Below are positions 49,530 through 58,802 of a DNA stretch of 64,000 nt, piece after piece (within the stretch, counting starts at the first letter, position 1; each line of letters starts with the position of its first letter). Under the pieces are notes generated by a model, which saw only the letters and a program-made list of their open reading frames with translations, had not been told where the DNA came from and made no database searches. The stretch comes from an uncultured Verrucomicrobia subdivision 3 bacterium. Lineage in GTDB: Bacteria; Verrucomicrobiota; Verrucomicrobiia; Limisphaerales; UBA11358. The stretch spans positions 1-64,000 of the forward strand of contig CAIRJF010000033.1 of the NCBI GenBank assembly GCA_903878805.1, given 5' to 3'. Position numbers and translations under genes: made by a program.

Positions 49530-50663
49530 TCAGTGGAAAAACTTTTTCGCCTTCTCGAAGAAGCCCTGCGAGAGCGGCATTTCCTTGCCATCGCAGAGCG
49601 CGGCAAATTCCGCCAGCTTGTGTTTCTGCTCGGCGTTGAGATGCGTCGGCACTTCCACTTGGACGCGGATGTGCAAATCGCCTTGCCCGTAGCCTTGCAG
49701 GTTTTTCACGCCGCGACCTTTGAGCCGCAGCAACATGCCGGGCTGCGTGCCGGCGGGGATTTTCACCGTCGCTTTGCCTTGCAGCGTCGGCACTTCAATC
49801 TCCGCGCCGAGCGTGGCCTGAATGAAACTCACTGGCACTTCGCACAATAAATCATCACCTTCGCGCGAGAAGATTTCGTGTTCCTTGACCTGCAAGAAGA
49901 CGTAGAGGTCGCCCGCCGGACCGCCGCGCACGCCCGCTTCGCCGTTGCCGGATGAACGCAGACGCGAGTTTGACTCGACGCCGGGCGGAATGCGCAATTT
50001 GATTTTCGACGTGCGCTCGTGCTTGCCGCTGCCGGAACATTTTTTGCAAGGCTTTTCCAAAATTCTTCCCGCGCCTTTGCAATGCGGACACGTTTGCGCG
50101 ATGCTGAAAATGCCGCGTGAAGTAAGAACTTGGCCGCGTCCGCCGCAGGTGCCGCACGTGCGCATTTTGGAACCAGGTTCCGCGCCGCCGCCGTGGCAAT
50201 GATCGCATTCATCCGGCTTGGTGACGGAAATTTCTTTTTCGCAGCCGAGCGCCGCTTCTTCGAGCGTGATTTGCATATCGTAACGCAAATCATCGCCGCG
50301 TTGCGGGCCGTTCGGATCCTGCCCGCCACCGAAAAGATTTTCAAAAATGCTTCCGCCACCGCCGCCGCCAAACACATCGCGGAAGATGTCGAACGGATCG
50401 TGGAAGCCGCCGCCGCCGCCACGTGCGCGAGCGCGCGGGTCGAAGGCTGCGTGGCCGTATTGATCGTAAAGCGCGCGTTTTTGCGGATCGCTCAACGCCT
50501 CGTAAGCCTCGCCGAGTTCCTTGAATTTTTCCTCGGCCGTCTTGTCGCCCGGATTTTTGTCCGGATGATATTTCACCGCGAGTTTGCGGTAGGATTTCTT
50601 GATGCCGTCCGCCGTTTCTTCGCGGGAGACTTCCAAGATTTCGTAGTAGTCGCGTTTAGCCAT
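49530..50663 (-). CDS. dnaJ: Chaperone protein DnaJ
   Basis: 377 residues. The J domain ([35 protein letters not shown] with HPD) stimulates DnaK ATPase. It is followed by the Gly/Phe-rich region, four zinc-binding repeats ([32 protein letters not shown]) and the C-terminal substrate-binding domains with [20 protein letters not shown]. It is a complete type I DnaJ. It lies 36 bases after grpE; dnaK is not in the window. Confidence 0.97.
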   Translation of the reverse strand: MAKRDYYEILEVSREETADGIKKSYRKLAVKYHPDKNPGDKTAEEKFKELGEAYEALSDPQKRALYDQYGHAAFDPRARARGGGGGFHDPFDIFRDVFGGGGGGSIFENLFGGGQDPNGPQRGDDLRYDMQITLEEAALGCEKEISVTKPDECDHCHGGGAEPGSKMRTCGTCGGRGQVLTSRGIFSIAQTCPHCKGAGRILEKPCKKCSGSGKHERTSKIKLRIPPGVESNSRLRSSGNGEAGVRGGPAGDLYVFLQVKEHEIFSREGDDLLCEVPVSFIQATLGAEIEVPTLQGKATVKIPAGTQPGMLLRLKGRGVKNLQGYGQGDLHIRVQVEVPTHLNAEQKHKLAEFAALCDGKEMPLSQGFFEKAKKFFH

Positions 50664-50699
50664 TGCCGATTTACGATTGAAGATTTACGCGCTGAAGAA

Positions 50700-51254
50700 T
50701 CAGGCGGATGCTGCCGGTTTCTTCGCCACCACCACCGTGGCGGGGCGCAGTAAACGGTCTTTGAATTTGTAACCCTTGCGCAACTGTTGCAAAACGTGGC
50801 CTTCGGCGACATCGGTGGATTCCTGTTCGGAAACGGCTTCGTGAAAATTCGGGTCAAATAATTTCCCCGTCGCGTCGATTTCTTCCAGGCCGGTTTCGGT
50901 CAAAATGCTTTTCAATTGCTGCTGAATCATCAGCACGCCCGCTTGCAGCGAATCGTTTTTTCCATCCTTCGTGCTTTGCGCGGCGGTGAGCGCCATCTCG
51001 AAATTGTCGAGCACGGGCAAAACTTTTGCGAGTAGCGAGAACGTGGCGTATTGACCCGCTTCAATTTTTTCGCGCGCGGCGCGCTTTTTGAAATTATCAA
51101 AATCCGCCGTGGTGCGCAGCAGGCGTTCCCAGTTTTCATCGGCCTTGGCAGCGCGCGCTTGCAACTCGGCAATCTGTTCCGGCGTCAGCGCGGGATTTTC
51201 AGCGACAGGTATTTCAGTTTCGGTTTTGCTCATAGGCTTTTTACGTCCAAACAT
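50700..51254 (-). CDS. grpE: Nucleotide exchange factor GrpE
   Basis: 184 residues. A long coiled-coil half (ELQARAAKADENWERLLRTT, ADFDNFKKRAAREKIEAGQY) is followed by LLAKVLPVLDNFEMAL and the beta domain (LFDPNFHEAVSEQESTDVAE, QLRKGYKFKDRLLRPATVVV). It releases ADP from DnaK. The ATG at 51254 is used; MSKTETE at 51233 is an alternative start with the typical beginning of such proteins. It heads the operon with dnaJ and rsmE. No CIRCE-type heat-shock element is visible upstream; a weak 6-bp inverted repeat (GCACAA arms) lies at 51315-51334. Confidence 0.95.
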   Translation of the reverse strand: MFGRKKPMSKTETEIPVAENPALTPEQIAELQARAAKADENWERLLRTTADFDNFKKRAAREKIEAGQYATFSLLAKVLPVLDNFEMALTAAQSTKDGKNDSLQAGVLMIQQQLKSILTETGLEEIDATGKLFDPNFHEAVSEQESTDVAEGHVLQQLRKGYKFKDRLLRPATVVVAKKPAASA

Positions 51255-51414
51255 TCAGAAGCACAGCATAGCAGAGATGCGATGTTCGGGCAACGGGCAA
51301 GACGGCAAGATATGGCACAAATTCAAAATTGTGCGTGACTCTTTGCTTCCGTCATCTACCATCCTTTTCCAAATAAAGTTATATTGATTAGTTGCTCAAT
51401 GCGGACTGCAAGTA

Positions 51415-52200
51415 ATGTCGTCAAACCAGCGTATGGAAAACTATCTGAACCCCAAAACCTTGAACGGAACCTTGCGAGCTTTGAAGGTTTGCCTGACCTA
51501 TCCCAAACTGCTTTTGCTTCGCCTGCGTTATGGGGTGATTGATTGCGAGTCTTACGCAATACTCATGCGATTGAGGAAGCAAGGCTATATCTTTGACCAA
51601 ATCATAGACGTGGGGGCGCATGCCGGTGAATTCGCTCTGGCAGCTTTGCTGGCTTTTCCCGAGTGCGAAAAAATTACATCATTTGAGCCCCAGCCGGATG
51701 TCGCCGAAAAGTGCAAAAATAAACTGCTGCCCTTTCCGGCGGCAAAAGTTGAACGGACGGCTCTGGGCAGTGAAGTTTGCAAAAAGACTTTTTACATATC
51801 CAGCTTCACCCCGGACAGCTCGTTTTTTAAAACTACGGAAGAACGGCTTGGCGATGACCGGCTAAAAGCCCTGGAAGTTCCGGTCAAACCGCTCGACGAT
51901 TTCGGATTTCATTCATCGGATGCCAAATGCACCTTGCTTAAATTGGATTGCCAAGGCTTTGAAATGGAGGTCCTGAAAGGTTCACAAAAGACTTTGAAAA
52001 ATGTCGATGTAATCCTGGTTGAAATCCTGTTTGCGCCGGTCTATGCCGGTCAATGTTCTTTCCACCAAATTTACGACACCCTTATAAACATGGGTTTTTA
52101 TTTTGGTGGCCCGTATTGCACGATGTTGGATCAGACCCTCCACGGAGTTCAGCAAATCGACGCAGTCTTTTTCAAACGTAAGCCCAATCAAACCCTTTAA
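51415..52200 (+). CDS. FkbM-family SAM-dependent methyltransferase (second copy)
   Basis: 261 residues. FDQIIDVGAHAGEFALAALL is motif I, KITSFEPQPDVAEKCKNKL the acidic loop, CTLLKLDCQGFEMEVLKGSQ motif IV and VDVILVEILFAPVYAGQCSF the end of the core. It is not a close copy of the one at 12111-12887. It stands alone between grpE and the DUF2723 operon, and its DNA is clearly richer in A+T than both neighbours, a sign of separate origin. The substrate is unknown. Confidence 0.85.
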   Translation: MSSNQRMENYLNPKTLNGTLRALKVCLTYPKLLLLRLRYGVIDCESYAILMRLRKQGYIFDQIIDVGAHAGEFALAALLAFPECEKITSFEPQPDVAEKCKNKLLPFPAAKVERTALGSEVCKKTFYISSFTPDSSFFKTTEERLGDDRLKALEVPVKPLDDFGFHSSDAKCTLLKLDCQGFEMEVLKGSQKTLKNVDVILVEILFAPVYAGQCSFHQIYDTLINMGFYFGGPYCTMLDQTLHGVQQIDAVFFKRKPNQTL

Positions 52201-52254
52201 AGGTCTGCATCGGGATTGAATTTAACCATCTGTCCAACCGAGCATTCTGGTGAA

Positions 52255-55200
52255 TTATGGCGAGCCGATGAGTTTTTGAAATTCCGGTAGGGCGCGGAGA
52301 GAGTTCAAATGTGCGTCGGCACGCGCCTGAGCCAGCAAGTCACGCGCGGCGGGATTGGTCTTGAGCCGAGCCGCGCTCAAGTCGAGCGCAACTTTGAGGT
52401 TGGTCAGCGCGGGCGCGGTCTGCCCGAGATACGCTTCCAGCGCGGCGAGGTCGTAATGCGGTTCCGGCTGGCCGGGCGCGAGCGCGGCGAGTTTTTCAAG
52501 CGCGCGCGTCAGCTTGGGCAGATTGTTCATTTGCGAATAATAGCCGGCGATGGCGCTGGCATCGGGATAAGTCAGGTTGGTGCTGGCGAGCGCCTGATCG
52601 AGCAACTCCGTGGCGCGGTTGGTGTTCTGCATCTGAAAATAGGTGATGCCGAGCGTGATCAAAGTGCGCACGTCGTTGGGATTGGCGCGGACGGCATTTT
52701 CCATCTGCTCAATCTGGCCGACAGCCTTGCTGCGCTCCGCATTTTGATTCTTGTAATCCTGCAAATTTTTGATGAGTCCGGTGATCTGGTCGTTGTAAGG
52801 ATCTAGCTTCTGGCAGGTCTGGGCGATGATAAGCGCGTCATCAAAACGTCCGAGCGGCAGCAGGAAATTGATGTAGCGATAGACGGCCTCCGGGCTGTAG
52901 GGGCAGAAAGCAAAAGCCTGTTTGAACGCATAATCCGCCTCACGAACAAGCGCGGCCTGGCTGGCGGCGGTTTTCTGACGGAATTCCGGCGGACATTGCG
53001 GACTCAAACGCCACGCATACATCCCGGCCTGGGAACTGCGCAACTTGGAGAAGGCTTTTTGCGCATCATCGTCGCGCACAAACTTGCGGTCGCCGGTGTA
53101 ACCTTTGAAATTGTTGCGGACGTAGGTGCGCTCGGCGAAATCACAAATCTCCTTCACCGTGGTGTCGTAGGTGATCCAGTTGCCACATAGGCGCGGGGTG
53201 AAATCATTCCAGTATTTGTGGTCGAGATTCATGATGTCCGACGTCATTTCATAAACCGGCTGGCGGTTGATTTTCATGATGTCGCTGAAGGGCGTTTCGT
53301 AGGGATACATCCAGTCCAGCGGAAAACTTTCCTCGACGTAAAAATCATTCGTCGGGCAGTTGTCGAAAATGACCTTGCACAGCAGGCCGTTGATTTTCAT
53401 GACGGCAACCTGGCCGGAAACTTGCACGCGGCCGTCTTGAATGTTCACGTCCTCGCCGGGAGCGAGTTGGTTGAGCTGCGCGCGGCGGCCGACGTCGTCG
53501 GTGTAATCTTGAAAACATTTTTGCGAATCCGCCGGCGACGGGATGTAAATTTCGTTGTGCGGATAGACGCCTTCGGCTCGGCGGCGTTTTTCGACGTGAG
53601 CACCCCAGGCGGTAAACGGACGGTCGAGCACCTGATAAAGCGTCTGGTTGATCAGCGAGAAGATTCCCGAATCGGCATTGGCTGACCCAAAGCCGATGCC
53701 GAAAATATATTTGGAAAGTTCGCTGAAAAACGGCGGGTCAATCTGCTTGGAGCGATTGTATTGGGCGCGGAGATAATCCAAATACGTTCCGTCGGCGAGC
53801 GCATTTTGCGTGATGAGATAGCAATCGCGGCGGTCAAATTTCTGGTCCTGCTCCGGCTGGCAGTGGGACGGGATGAAGCTCTCGCAGAAAATCATGTAGG
53901 TCGGGCAGAACCGTCCGGGATCTGTGCCGCCAAAGACTACCGAGTTGCGCGTGGCCTCGGGATAGATGAGCTTGGCGTTCGCCGGGTCTTTGAGCAGTTC
54001 GGCGCGCAACGTGTTATCATAGCTCAACTGGCCGGTTTTGGGATTCGTGAATGCCGGCGTGAACATATCATGGCCGAACCAATAGCCGAACCAGTGGTTG
54101 CGCTGCTCGCATTTATACCAATGCGAGAGGCCGGAGCAGATGGGCGTGATGGCAAAGAGCGCGAGCAAAATCAGGACCGGGCCGCGTTTGCGATAAACGA
54201 GCAGCGCGAGCAGGAAAATCACCGGCAGCGCGACGAGGATGAGTCCGGAGAAAATCGGCAGGCCATATTGATCTTTGTCAAAGGCCAGCGCAATGTGGTG
54301 CGGCAGTTGCGCCAGGCTGATATGCCCCGCAGGGCCGTAATAAAGTTTCGCCGCCGCGTCCCGCAAGCAGTAAATCGCCACGATGAAGGCCGCTACGCTG
54401 CCAATGAAACACCAGCGCCGGATTTTCTCATAGTGGGTGGCGACATACGCCGCCAGCAACGTTGTGCCATAGCCAATCAAAATTGCAAACACACCATGTG
54501 AGGCGGTGAAGAAAACTTTGCATAAGTCTGCGGATGCGCGGTCAGGCGCCACGTTCGTAACGACGACCAGCAACAGGCTCAAGGATAAATAAACGGCGGT
54601 TATGCCCAGAATCCAAGCGCGTTCACGCTGGTGCATTTTCCTCAAGAATAATAATGGCAGCGCGCCAATTAATAGATAGACCCAGCCGAACGATTCAGAA
54701 AGTCCTTTGGCCACATACCAAAGATGCCAGACGAAACGCGCCGGATCTTGAAAGAGGTTGGTTCCTTCATCCACGCCGTATTGCCCACGGCTCAGCGCAT
54801 GAAAAAATCCTTCCACCGTGCGCGGATAACCCCATTGCATCGGCGGATCGGTCATGCAGGAAACTGGTTCGTAAAGATAGACCAGCACGCCCACCGCCCA
54901 CATCGCGGCCATCAGGAGAATGGATTTCCATTCCGTCAAAATTTTTCCCGTCTTTGTCCACAGCCAGCCGACCGACAAGATGGAGCCGATGCCGACGATG
55001 TGGAAAATGGTTTTCTCCGTGAAGGTCATCGCGTTCAAGGCCGGCACGTTGCCCTGCCCCATGAAATACAAAATGATCGCGTAAAGCAACGTGTTGGTGA
55101 GAAATAAGTCGCGACCCAGCTTGAAGGAGATGAGCGCAATCAAAATTTCCACCGCCGGCGCACTCAATAATAGACTTTGGTGAATGGTCGCGCACCAGCC

Positions 55201-55863
55201 ATAGACCAGCATCGCCAGATACAGATAACGACGTTGGTGCGGCGCATACATCCAGCGCATCATGAGCGTCAGCATCACCAGCATCCACGGCACGCCGAAC
55301 ACCGAGATGCGGTTGATGACCACCGATTCCTTCCACATGAAACCGCCCGAGCCCAAAAGTGTTCCGGCAACGACGCCGGAAACCACGCAAATCAAATTTT
55401 CCCAGCGTCCGGGAATGGTTTTCAAATCCTCAATGCCCTCGATCAACATGCTGCTGCCGCGCGAAACCATCAGCGCCAACAAGCCGCAACCCATCGAAGC
55501 CGCGAACGACTGGCCGACCTCCACGCGCCAAGCCACGTTGCCGATTGGCAGAATGAATGTCCAAAACCAGCTGTAAATCGCCCAGAATGGATAACCCGGC
55601 GGATGCGGAATGCCCGCGTAAAACGAACCGGTGCAAAGCTCGCCCGAGTCTTCCAATGTCACCTGCGGTGCGAGCGTGAACAGATAAACCGACCAGACTG
55701 ACGCCACCGTGATAATCATGGACAGCCAGTCAAACTTGCGGAACATCGGCGGCACAATTACCGGCGCGGCAGGCGCGGGTGCAGCGGGTTTGGAATCCTT
55801 TGCTTTGGCAGCCATATTTTTAGCTGCCGCATCTTTGGCGTTATTCGGTTTAGATTTTTCCAT
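52255..55863 (-). CDS. DUF2723 membrane protein with C-terminal TPR domain
   Basis: 1202 residues. After a Lys/Ala/Pro-rich tail, about a dozen membrane helices begin with FTLAPQVTLEDSGELCTGSF and YAGIPHPPGYPFWAIYSWFW. This is the DUF2723 signature: the acidic ED pair and HPPGYP in the first outer loop, as in GT-C transferases. A long extracytoplasmic part follows (FGGTDPGRFCPTYMIFCESF, DYLRAQYNRSKQIDPPFF). From about residue 1000 come TPR-like repeats (EYAFKQAFAFCPYSPEAVYR type, NAVRANPNDVRTLITLGITY, ALEKLAALAPGQPEPHYDLA). A glycosyltransferase role on exported proteins or lipids is inferred. It is co-transcribed with the ECF sigma factor and the small membrane protein. Confidence 0.82.
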   Translation of the reverse strand: MEKSKPNNAKDAAAKNMAAKAKDSKPAAPAPAAPVIVPPMFRKFDWLSMIITVASVWSVYLFTLAPQVTLEDSGELCTGSFYAGIPHPPGYPFWAIYSWFWTFILPIGNVAWRVEVGQSFAASMGCGLLALMVSRGSSMLIEGIEDLKTIPGRWENLICVVSGVVAGTLLGSGGFMWKESVVINRISVFGVPWMLVMLTLMMRWMYAPHQRRYLYLAMLVYGWCATIHQSLLLSAPAVEILIALISFKLGRDLFLTNTLLYAIILYFMGQGNVPALNAMTFTEKTIFHIVGIGSILSVGWLWTKTGKILTEWKSILLMAAMWAVGVLVYLYEPVSCMTDPPMQWGYPRTVEGFFHALSRGQYGVDEGTNLFQDPARFVWHLWYVAKGLSESFGWVYLLIGALPLLFLRKMHQRERAWILGITAVYLSLSLLLVVVTNVAPDRASADLCKVFFTASHGVFAILIGYGTTLLAAYVATHYEKIRRWCFIGSVAAFIVAIYCLRDAAAKLYYGPAGHISLAQLPHHIALAFDKDQYGLPIFSGLILVALPVIFLLALLVYRKRGPVLILLALFAITPICSGLSHWYKCEQRNHWFGYWFGHDMFTPAFTNPKTGQLSYDNTLRAELLKDPANAKLIYPEATRNSVVFGGTDPGRFCPTYMIFCESFIPSHCQPEQDQKFDRRDCYLITQNALADGTYLDYLRAQYNRSKQIDPPFFSELSKYIFGIGFGSANADSGIFSLINQTLYQVLDRPFTAWGAHVEKRRRAEGVYPHNEIYIPSPADSQKCFQDYTDDVGRRAQLNQLAPGEDVNIQDGRVQVSGQVAVMKINGLLCKVIFDNCPTNDFYVEESFPLDWMYPYETPFSDIMKINRQPVYEMTSDIMNLDHKYWNDFTPRLCGNWITYDTTVKEICDFAERTYVRNNFKGYTGDRKFVRDDDAQKAFSKLRSSQAGMYAWRLSPQCPPEFRQKTAASQAALVREADYAFKQAFAFCPYSPEAVYRYINFLLPLGRFDDALIIAQTCQKLDPYNDQITGLIKNLQDYKNQNAERSKAVGQIEQMENAVRANPNDVRTLITLGITYFQMQNTNRATELLDQALASTNLTYPDASAIAGYYSQMNNLPKLTRALEKLAALAPGQPEPHYDLAALEAYLGQTAPALTNLKVALDLSAARLKTNPAARDLLAQARADAHLNSLRALPEFQKLIGSP

Positions 55864-55871
55864 TGAAAGCG

Positions 55872-56240
55872 TTAGTTGCTGAAATTCGTTGTCGGCGTAA
55901 AACGGGTAATAGACCTGAAACCACCATAGTTTGTCGAATCAAAACTGACGCTGGCCAGATGGTTTTGTGCCGTCTGCGACTCGTCCGACGCATAGGCAAG
56001 GCAACTTTGATTACTCAAAACCATTGCCATCATTGGCTTCGAACCGAGGCTGTCAGCGCTGCGGCTCAACGCCATTAATGTGAGTAGCGCACAAGCCATC
56101 GTTGGCGCGAGATAAGCCCAGCGCCACACCACCCTGGGCGTAGCCACTTCTGTGGCGAAAATCTTTTGTTTAAGCCCTGATGCCGGCCGGCGCGGACGCC
56201 AAGAACGCAATTGCGTTTCCGTCATATTCAGTTCTTTCAT
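55872..56240 (-). CDS. Small membrane protein in the ECF sigma operon
   Basis: 122 residues. A basic start (MKELNMTETQLRSWRPRRPA, then SGLKQKIFAT) is followed by one membrane helix (RWAYLAPTMACALLTLMALS) and a short outer part rich in Ser/Asn. No zinc-binding anti-sigma motif (HxxxCxxC) is present, so it is a candidate, not a proven, anti-sigma factor. ATG 56240 is supported by a GGAAGGAG ribosome site; the overlap of about 70 bases with the sigma gene indicates coupled translation. It ends 8 bases before the DUF2723 gene. Confidence 0.6.
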   Translation of the reverse strand: MKELNMTETQLRSWRPRRPASGLKQKIFATEVATPRVVWRWAYLAPTMACALLTLMALSRSADSLGSKPMMAMVLSNQSCLAYASDESQTAQNHLASVSFDSTNYGGFRSITRFTPTTNFSN

Positions 56241-56721
56241 AAATGACTCCTTCCAGTTTGTTTTTGATTTTTTGCAGCCCGTAGCGATAACGTCCTGCCG
56301 CCGTGTTCGGCGAAATTTCCAGTAGCCCGCCGATTTCCTCGAACGTGCAGCCGTGCCAGATTTTCAAAACAATGACCTCGCGTTGATCAACCGTCAGTTC
56401 CGCGAGACAACTCATTGCGGCGCGTTCGGCAGGCGTTTCGTCCACGGTTTTTTCAAACCAGCGCAGCGATTCCCACTCTCTCGCCAATCGTCGCCACAAA
56501 GTGCGGCGATAATTCAGCGCGCGATTACGGAAACTGCGCACGCAATAATGTTCAGGTTTCGCAGGCTGAAATTGCATTTGCGCCAGCGCCACGAACGTTT
56601 CCTGCAACACATCCTCCGCCTCGCCGTGACCAAGTCCGAGCGCGCGGCCATACAAAATCAATTCCGCCGCCTTCGCGTCGTAAAGCGGCTCGCACCAGTG
56701 AATTTCGCCATTGTCTGACAT
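56170..56721 (-). CDS. ECF-type RNA polymerase sigma factor
   Basis: 183 residues. Region 2 contains LYDAKAAELILYGRALGLGH and GEAEDVLQETFVALAQMQF. Region 4 has CLAELTVDQREVIVLKIWHG and CTFEEIGGLLEISPNTAAGR with YRYGLQKIKNKL, the -35 binding helix-turn-helix. It directs core polymerase to its own promoters. In operon with a small membrane protein and a DUF2723 protein, it likely responds to an envelope signal; the target promoter is unknown. It is divergent from the GT2 gene 88 bases away. Confidence 0.9.
   Translation of the reverse strand: MSDNGEIHWCEPLYDAKAAELILYGRALGLGHGEAEDVLQETFVALAQMQFQPAKPEHYCVRSFRNRALNYRRTLWRRLAREWESLRWFEKTVDETPAERAAMSCLAELTVDQREVIVLKIWHGCTFEEIGGLLEISPNTAAGRYRYGLQKIKNKLEGVIYERTEYDGNAIAFLASAPAGIRA
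56247..56254 (-). promoter_or_regulatory. Strong ribosome binding site for the small membrane protein
   Basis: GGAAGGAG on the minus strand, six bases ahead of ATG 56240 and inside the end of the sigma factor gene. It decides for this start over ATG 56225, which has only a weak site. Confidence 0.8.
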
Positions 56722-56810
56722 CGTTTCAATTCATAGACACCACTCCGGCGAAATTTGTATAAAAATTTTTCACTTCACCCGCGCCCACACTTCCGGCAGC
56801 ATTCGCGCAA

Positions 56811-57557
56811 ATGTATAACGGCAAGAAAATCGTCGTCGTCATGCCCGCCTACAACGCGGCCAAAACCGTCACCCAAACCGTGGACGAAGTTCACCAGCAG
56901 GGCATCGTGGATTTGATTATCCTCGTGGACGACCGCAGCCGTGACGACACCGTAAAGATTGCCTCCCAACTCCTTGGCGTCCGCGTTCACGTCCACGAGC
57001 AAAACAAGGGCTACGGCGGCAATCAAAAAACCTGCTACCGCCTCGCGCTCGAAGCCGGTGCCGACATCGTCATCATGGTTCATCCCGATTATCAATACAC
57101 GCCCAAGCTCATTCCCGCGCTCGCCTCGATGATCGCCAACGACATCCATCCCTGCATCCTCGCCAGCCGCATCCTTGGCGGCTACTCGCTGCAAGGCGGC
57201 ATGCCGGGCTGGAAATACATCGCCAACCGCTTCCTCACCTTTGCGGAAAACATCATGATCGGCGCGAAACTTTCCGAATACCACACCGGCTACCGCGCGT
57301 TCTCCAAAGAACTGCTCCAGAAGATTGACCTCTCGCACAACTCCGATGACTTCGTGTTCGACAACCAGATGCTCGCGCAAATTTTCTGGCACGGCTTTAC
57401 GATTGGCGAAGTCAGTTGCCCCACCAAATATTTTGACGACGCCTCCTCCATTAATTTCAAGCGCAGTTGCAAATATGGCTTCGGCTGCCTCGGCACCGGC
57501 CTGAAATTCCGCCTCGCGAAAATGGGGCTGATTAAATCGAAACTGTTTCCGAAGTAA
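56811..57557 (+). CDS. GT2 glycosyltransferase, DPM1-like
   Basis: 248 residues with no clear membrane helices. IVVVMPAYNAAKTVTQTVDE is the nucleotide-sugar start, VDLIILVDDRSRDDTVKIAS the first acidic region, KGYGGNQKTCYRLALEAGAD and IVIMVHPDYQYTPKLIPALA (HPD in the usual DxD place), then YHTGYRAFSKELLQKIDLSH and FDNQMLAQIFWHGFTIGEV. This is close to dolichyl/polyprenyl-phosphate mannose or glucose synthases. It could make the lipid-linked sugar used by the GT39-like and DUF2723-like proteins. Donor and acceptor are inferred. Confidence 0.83.
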   Translation: MYNGKKIVVVMPAYNAAKTVTQTVDEVHQQGIVDLIILVDDRSRDDTVKIASQLLGVRVHVHEQNKGYGGNQKTCYRLALEAGADIVIMVHPDYQYTPKLIPALASMIANDIHPCILASRILGGYSLQGGMPGWKYIANRFLTFAENIMIGAKLSEYHTGYRAFSKELLQKIDLSHNSDDFVFDNQMLAQIFWHGFTIGEVSCPTKYFDDASSINFKRSCKYGFGCLGTGLKFRLAKMGLIKSKLFPK

Positions 57558-57589
57558 ACGAACAGTTTACACTCTGCGCAGAAAAGAAA

Positions 57590-57943
57590 TTAACCTTTGC
57601 AGCCCATTTTTAGTGGACGTTTTGGCTTTGAACTAAAAGGGCAACAATCTCTTGGTTGTATGCTTTTAGCATAGCTGACTGAGTATTTTTCCTTCGGGTT
57701 TGTGCATCCAGTCAAACTGCTATTTCGTGGTAGTTTCGCAACAAGAGCTTTCTCATTTTCCGCAATTCCTGGTTCGAAAGAAGCATAACCACCTGCTTCA
57801 TAAATCTGGGGATTTCCTGCTGCGAAATCTCGTTCTGCTTGTTTCCGACCTGCATGTGGTGAAAGTTCACCGAATATTGGTGCAGAGCTGCAGGAGCATA
57901 CCATTAAAATTCCAATGAAAAATATGTGACGTAATTTGTTCAT
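57590..57943 (-). CDS. Small putative lipoprotein of unknown function
   Basis: 117 residues. The N-terminus (KLRHIFFIGILMVCSCSSAP) has a hydrophobic stretch ending in a lipobox-like LMVC/VCSC, so the protein is probably lipidated. The body (ELSPHAGRKQAERDFAAGNP, QIYEAGGYASFEPGIAENEK, SLTGCTNPKEKYSVSYAKSI) shows no known domain. It is AT-rich compared with its neighbours. Function unknown. Confidence 0.55.
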   Translation of the reverse strand: MNKLRHIFFIGILMVCSCSSAPIFGELSPHAGRKQAERDFAAGNPQIYEAGGYASFEPGIAENEKALVAKLPRNSSLTGCTNPKEKYSVSYAKSIQPRDCCPFSSKPKRPLKMGCKG

Positions 57944-57960
57944 GGATTACTTATTCGCGA

Positions 57961-58743
57961 CTAAATCATCGTCTCACTCACGCGTTGAATGCTCACGGCC
58001 TTGCCACTCGCATCGTCAATGCGGATGAGCGCGCCGAGCAGACGCACGCGGTTGCGCGCCACTTCAAACCGTTGCGGCATTCCCGTCAGAAATTTTTTCA
58101 GCACCGGCTCGATTTCGCGACCCAGACAACCGTCCTGCGGCCCGGTAAAACCCGCGTCGCTCAAATACGCCGTGCCGTTGGGCAGAATCTGTTCGTCCGC
58201 CGTCTGCACATGCGTGTGCGTGCCCACCACCGCGCTCACGCGTCCGTCGAGAAATCTGCCAAACGCAATTTTTTCCGAAGTCGCCTCGCCGTGGAAATCC
58301 ACAAAAATAATTTTCGTCTGTTCGCGCAAACGGTTCACCGCTTCGTCGGCGGTGGTGAACGGATTTTCCATCGGCGGCATGAACACGCGGCCTTGCACAT
58401 TTATCACGCCGATGGGCGGCAGGTTGCGCACTTGAAAAACATTCGCGCCGCGCCCCGGCACACCCGGCGGATAATTCAGCGGACGTAAAAATCGCGGCTC
58501 GCTGTAAAGCAGTTCGGAAACCGTTTTCTGATCCCACAAATGGTCGCCGCTGGTGATGACATCTACGCCCGCAGAAAAAAGTTCGCCCGCAATCTGCGGC
58601 GTGATGCCGTTGCCGCCGGCGGAGTTCTCACCATTGGCGATGACGAAATCCAGCGCCTGCGAGTCGCGCAGGCGCGGCAAAATGGTTTCAACCGCTTTGC
58701 GTCCCGGTTCGCCCACGATGTCGCCGATGAAGAGAATTTTCAC
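57961..58743 (-). CDS. ymdB: YmdB-family metallophosphoesterase
   Basis: 260 residues of the TIGR00282 type. KILFIGDIVGEPGRKAVETI carries the first metal-binding Asp, FVIANGENSAGGNGITPQIA the second block with Asn/His, DVITSGDHLWDQKTV the third, IIFVDFHGEATSEKIAFGRF and VSAVVGTHTHVQTADEQILP the last ligands. Members hydrolyse cyclic nucleotides in vitro; B. subtilis YmdB influences biofilm and sporulation gene expression. The role here is unknown. Confidence 0.93.
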   Translation of the reverse strand: MKILFIGDIVGEPGRKAVETILPRLRDSQALDFVIANGENSAGGNGITPQIAGELFSAGVDVITSGDHLWDQKTVSELLYSEPRFLRPLNYPPGVPGRGANVFQVRNLPPIGVINVQGRVFMPPMENPFTTADEAVNRLREQTKIIFVDFHGEATSEKIAFGRFLDGRVSAVVGTHTHVQTADEQILPNGTAYLSDAGFTGPQDGCLGREIEPVLKKFLTGMPQRFEVARNRVRLLGALIRIDDASGKAVSIQRVSETMI

Positions 58744-58802
58744 GCAGAAATTTTAACCGCGAATAACGCGAAAGACACGAAAAGAAAATTCCGCGCCGCG
58801 TG

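Noticed and set aside
51255-51414. A CIRCE heat-shock operator upstream of grpE
   Set aside because: No TTAGCACTC-N9-GAGTGCTAA-like sequence is present; only a weak 6-bp inverted repeat is seen.
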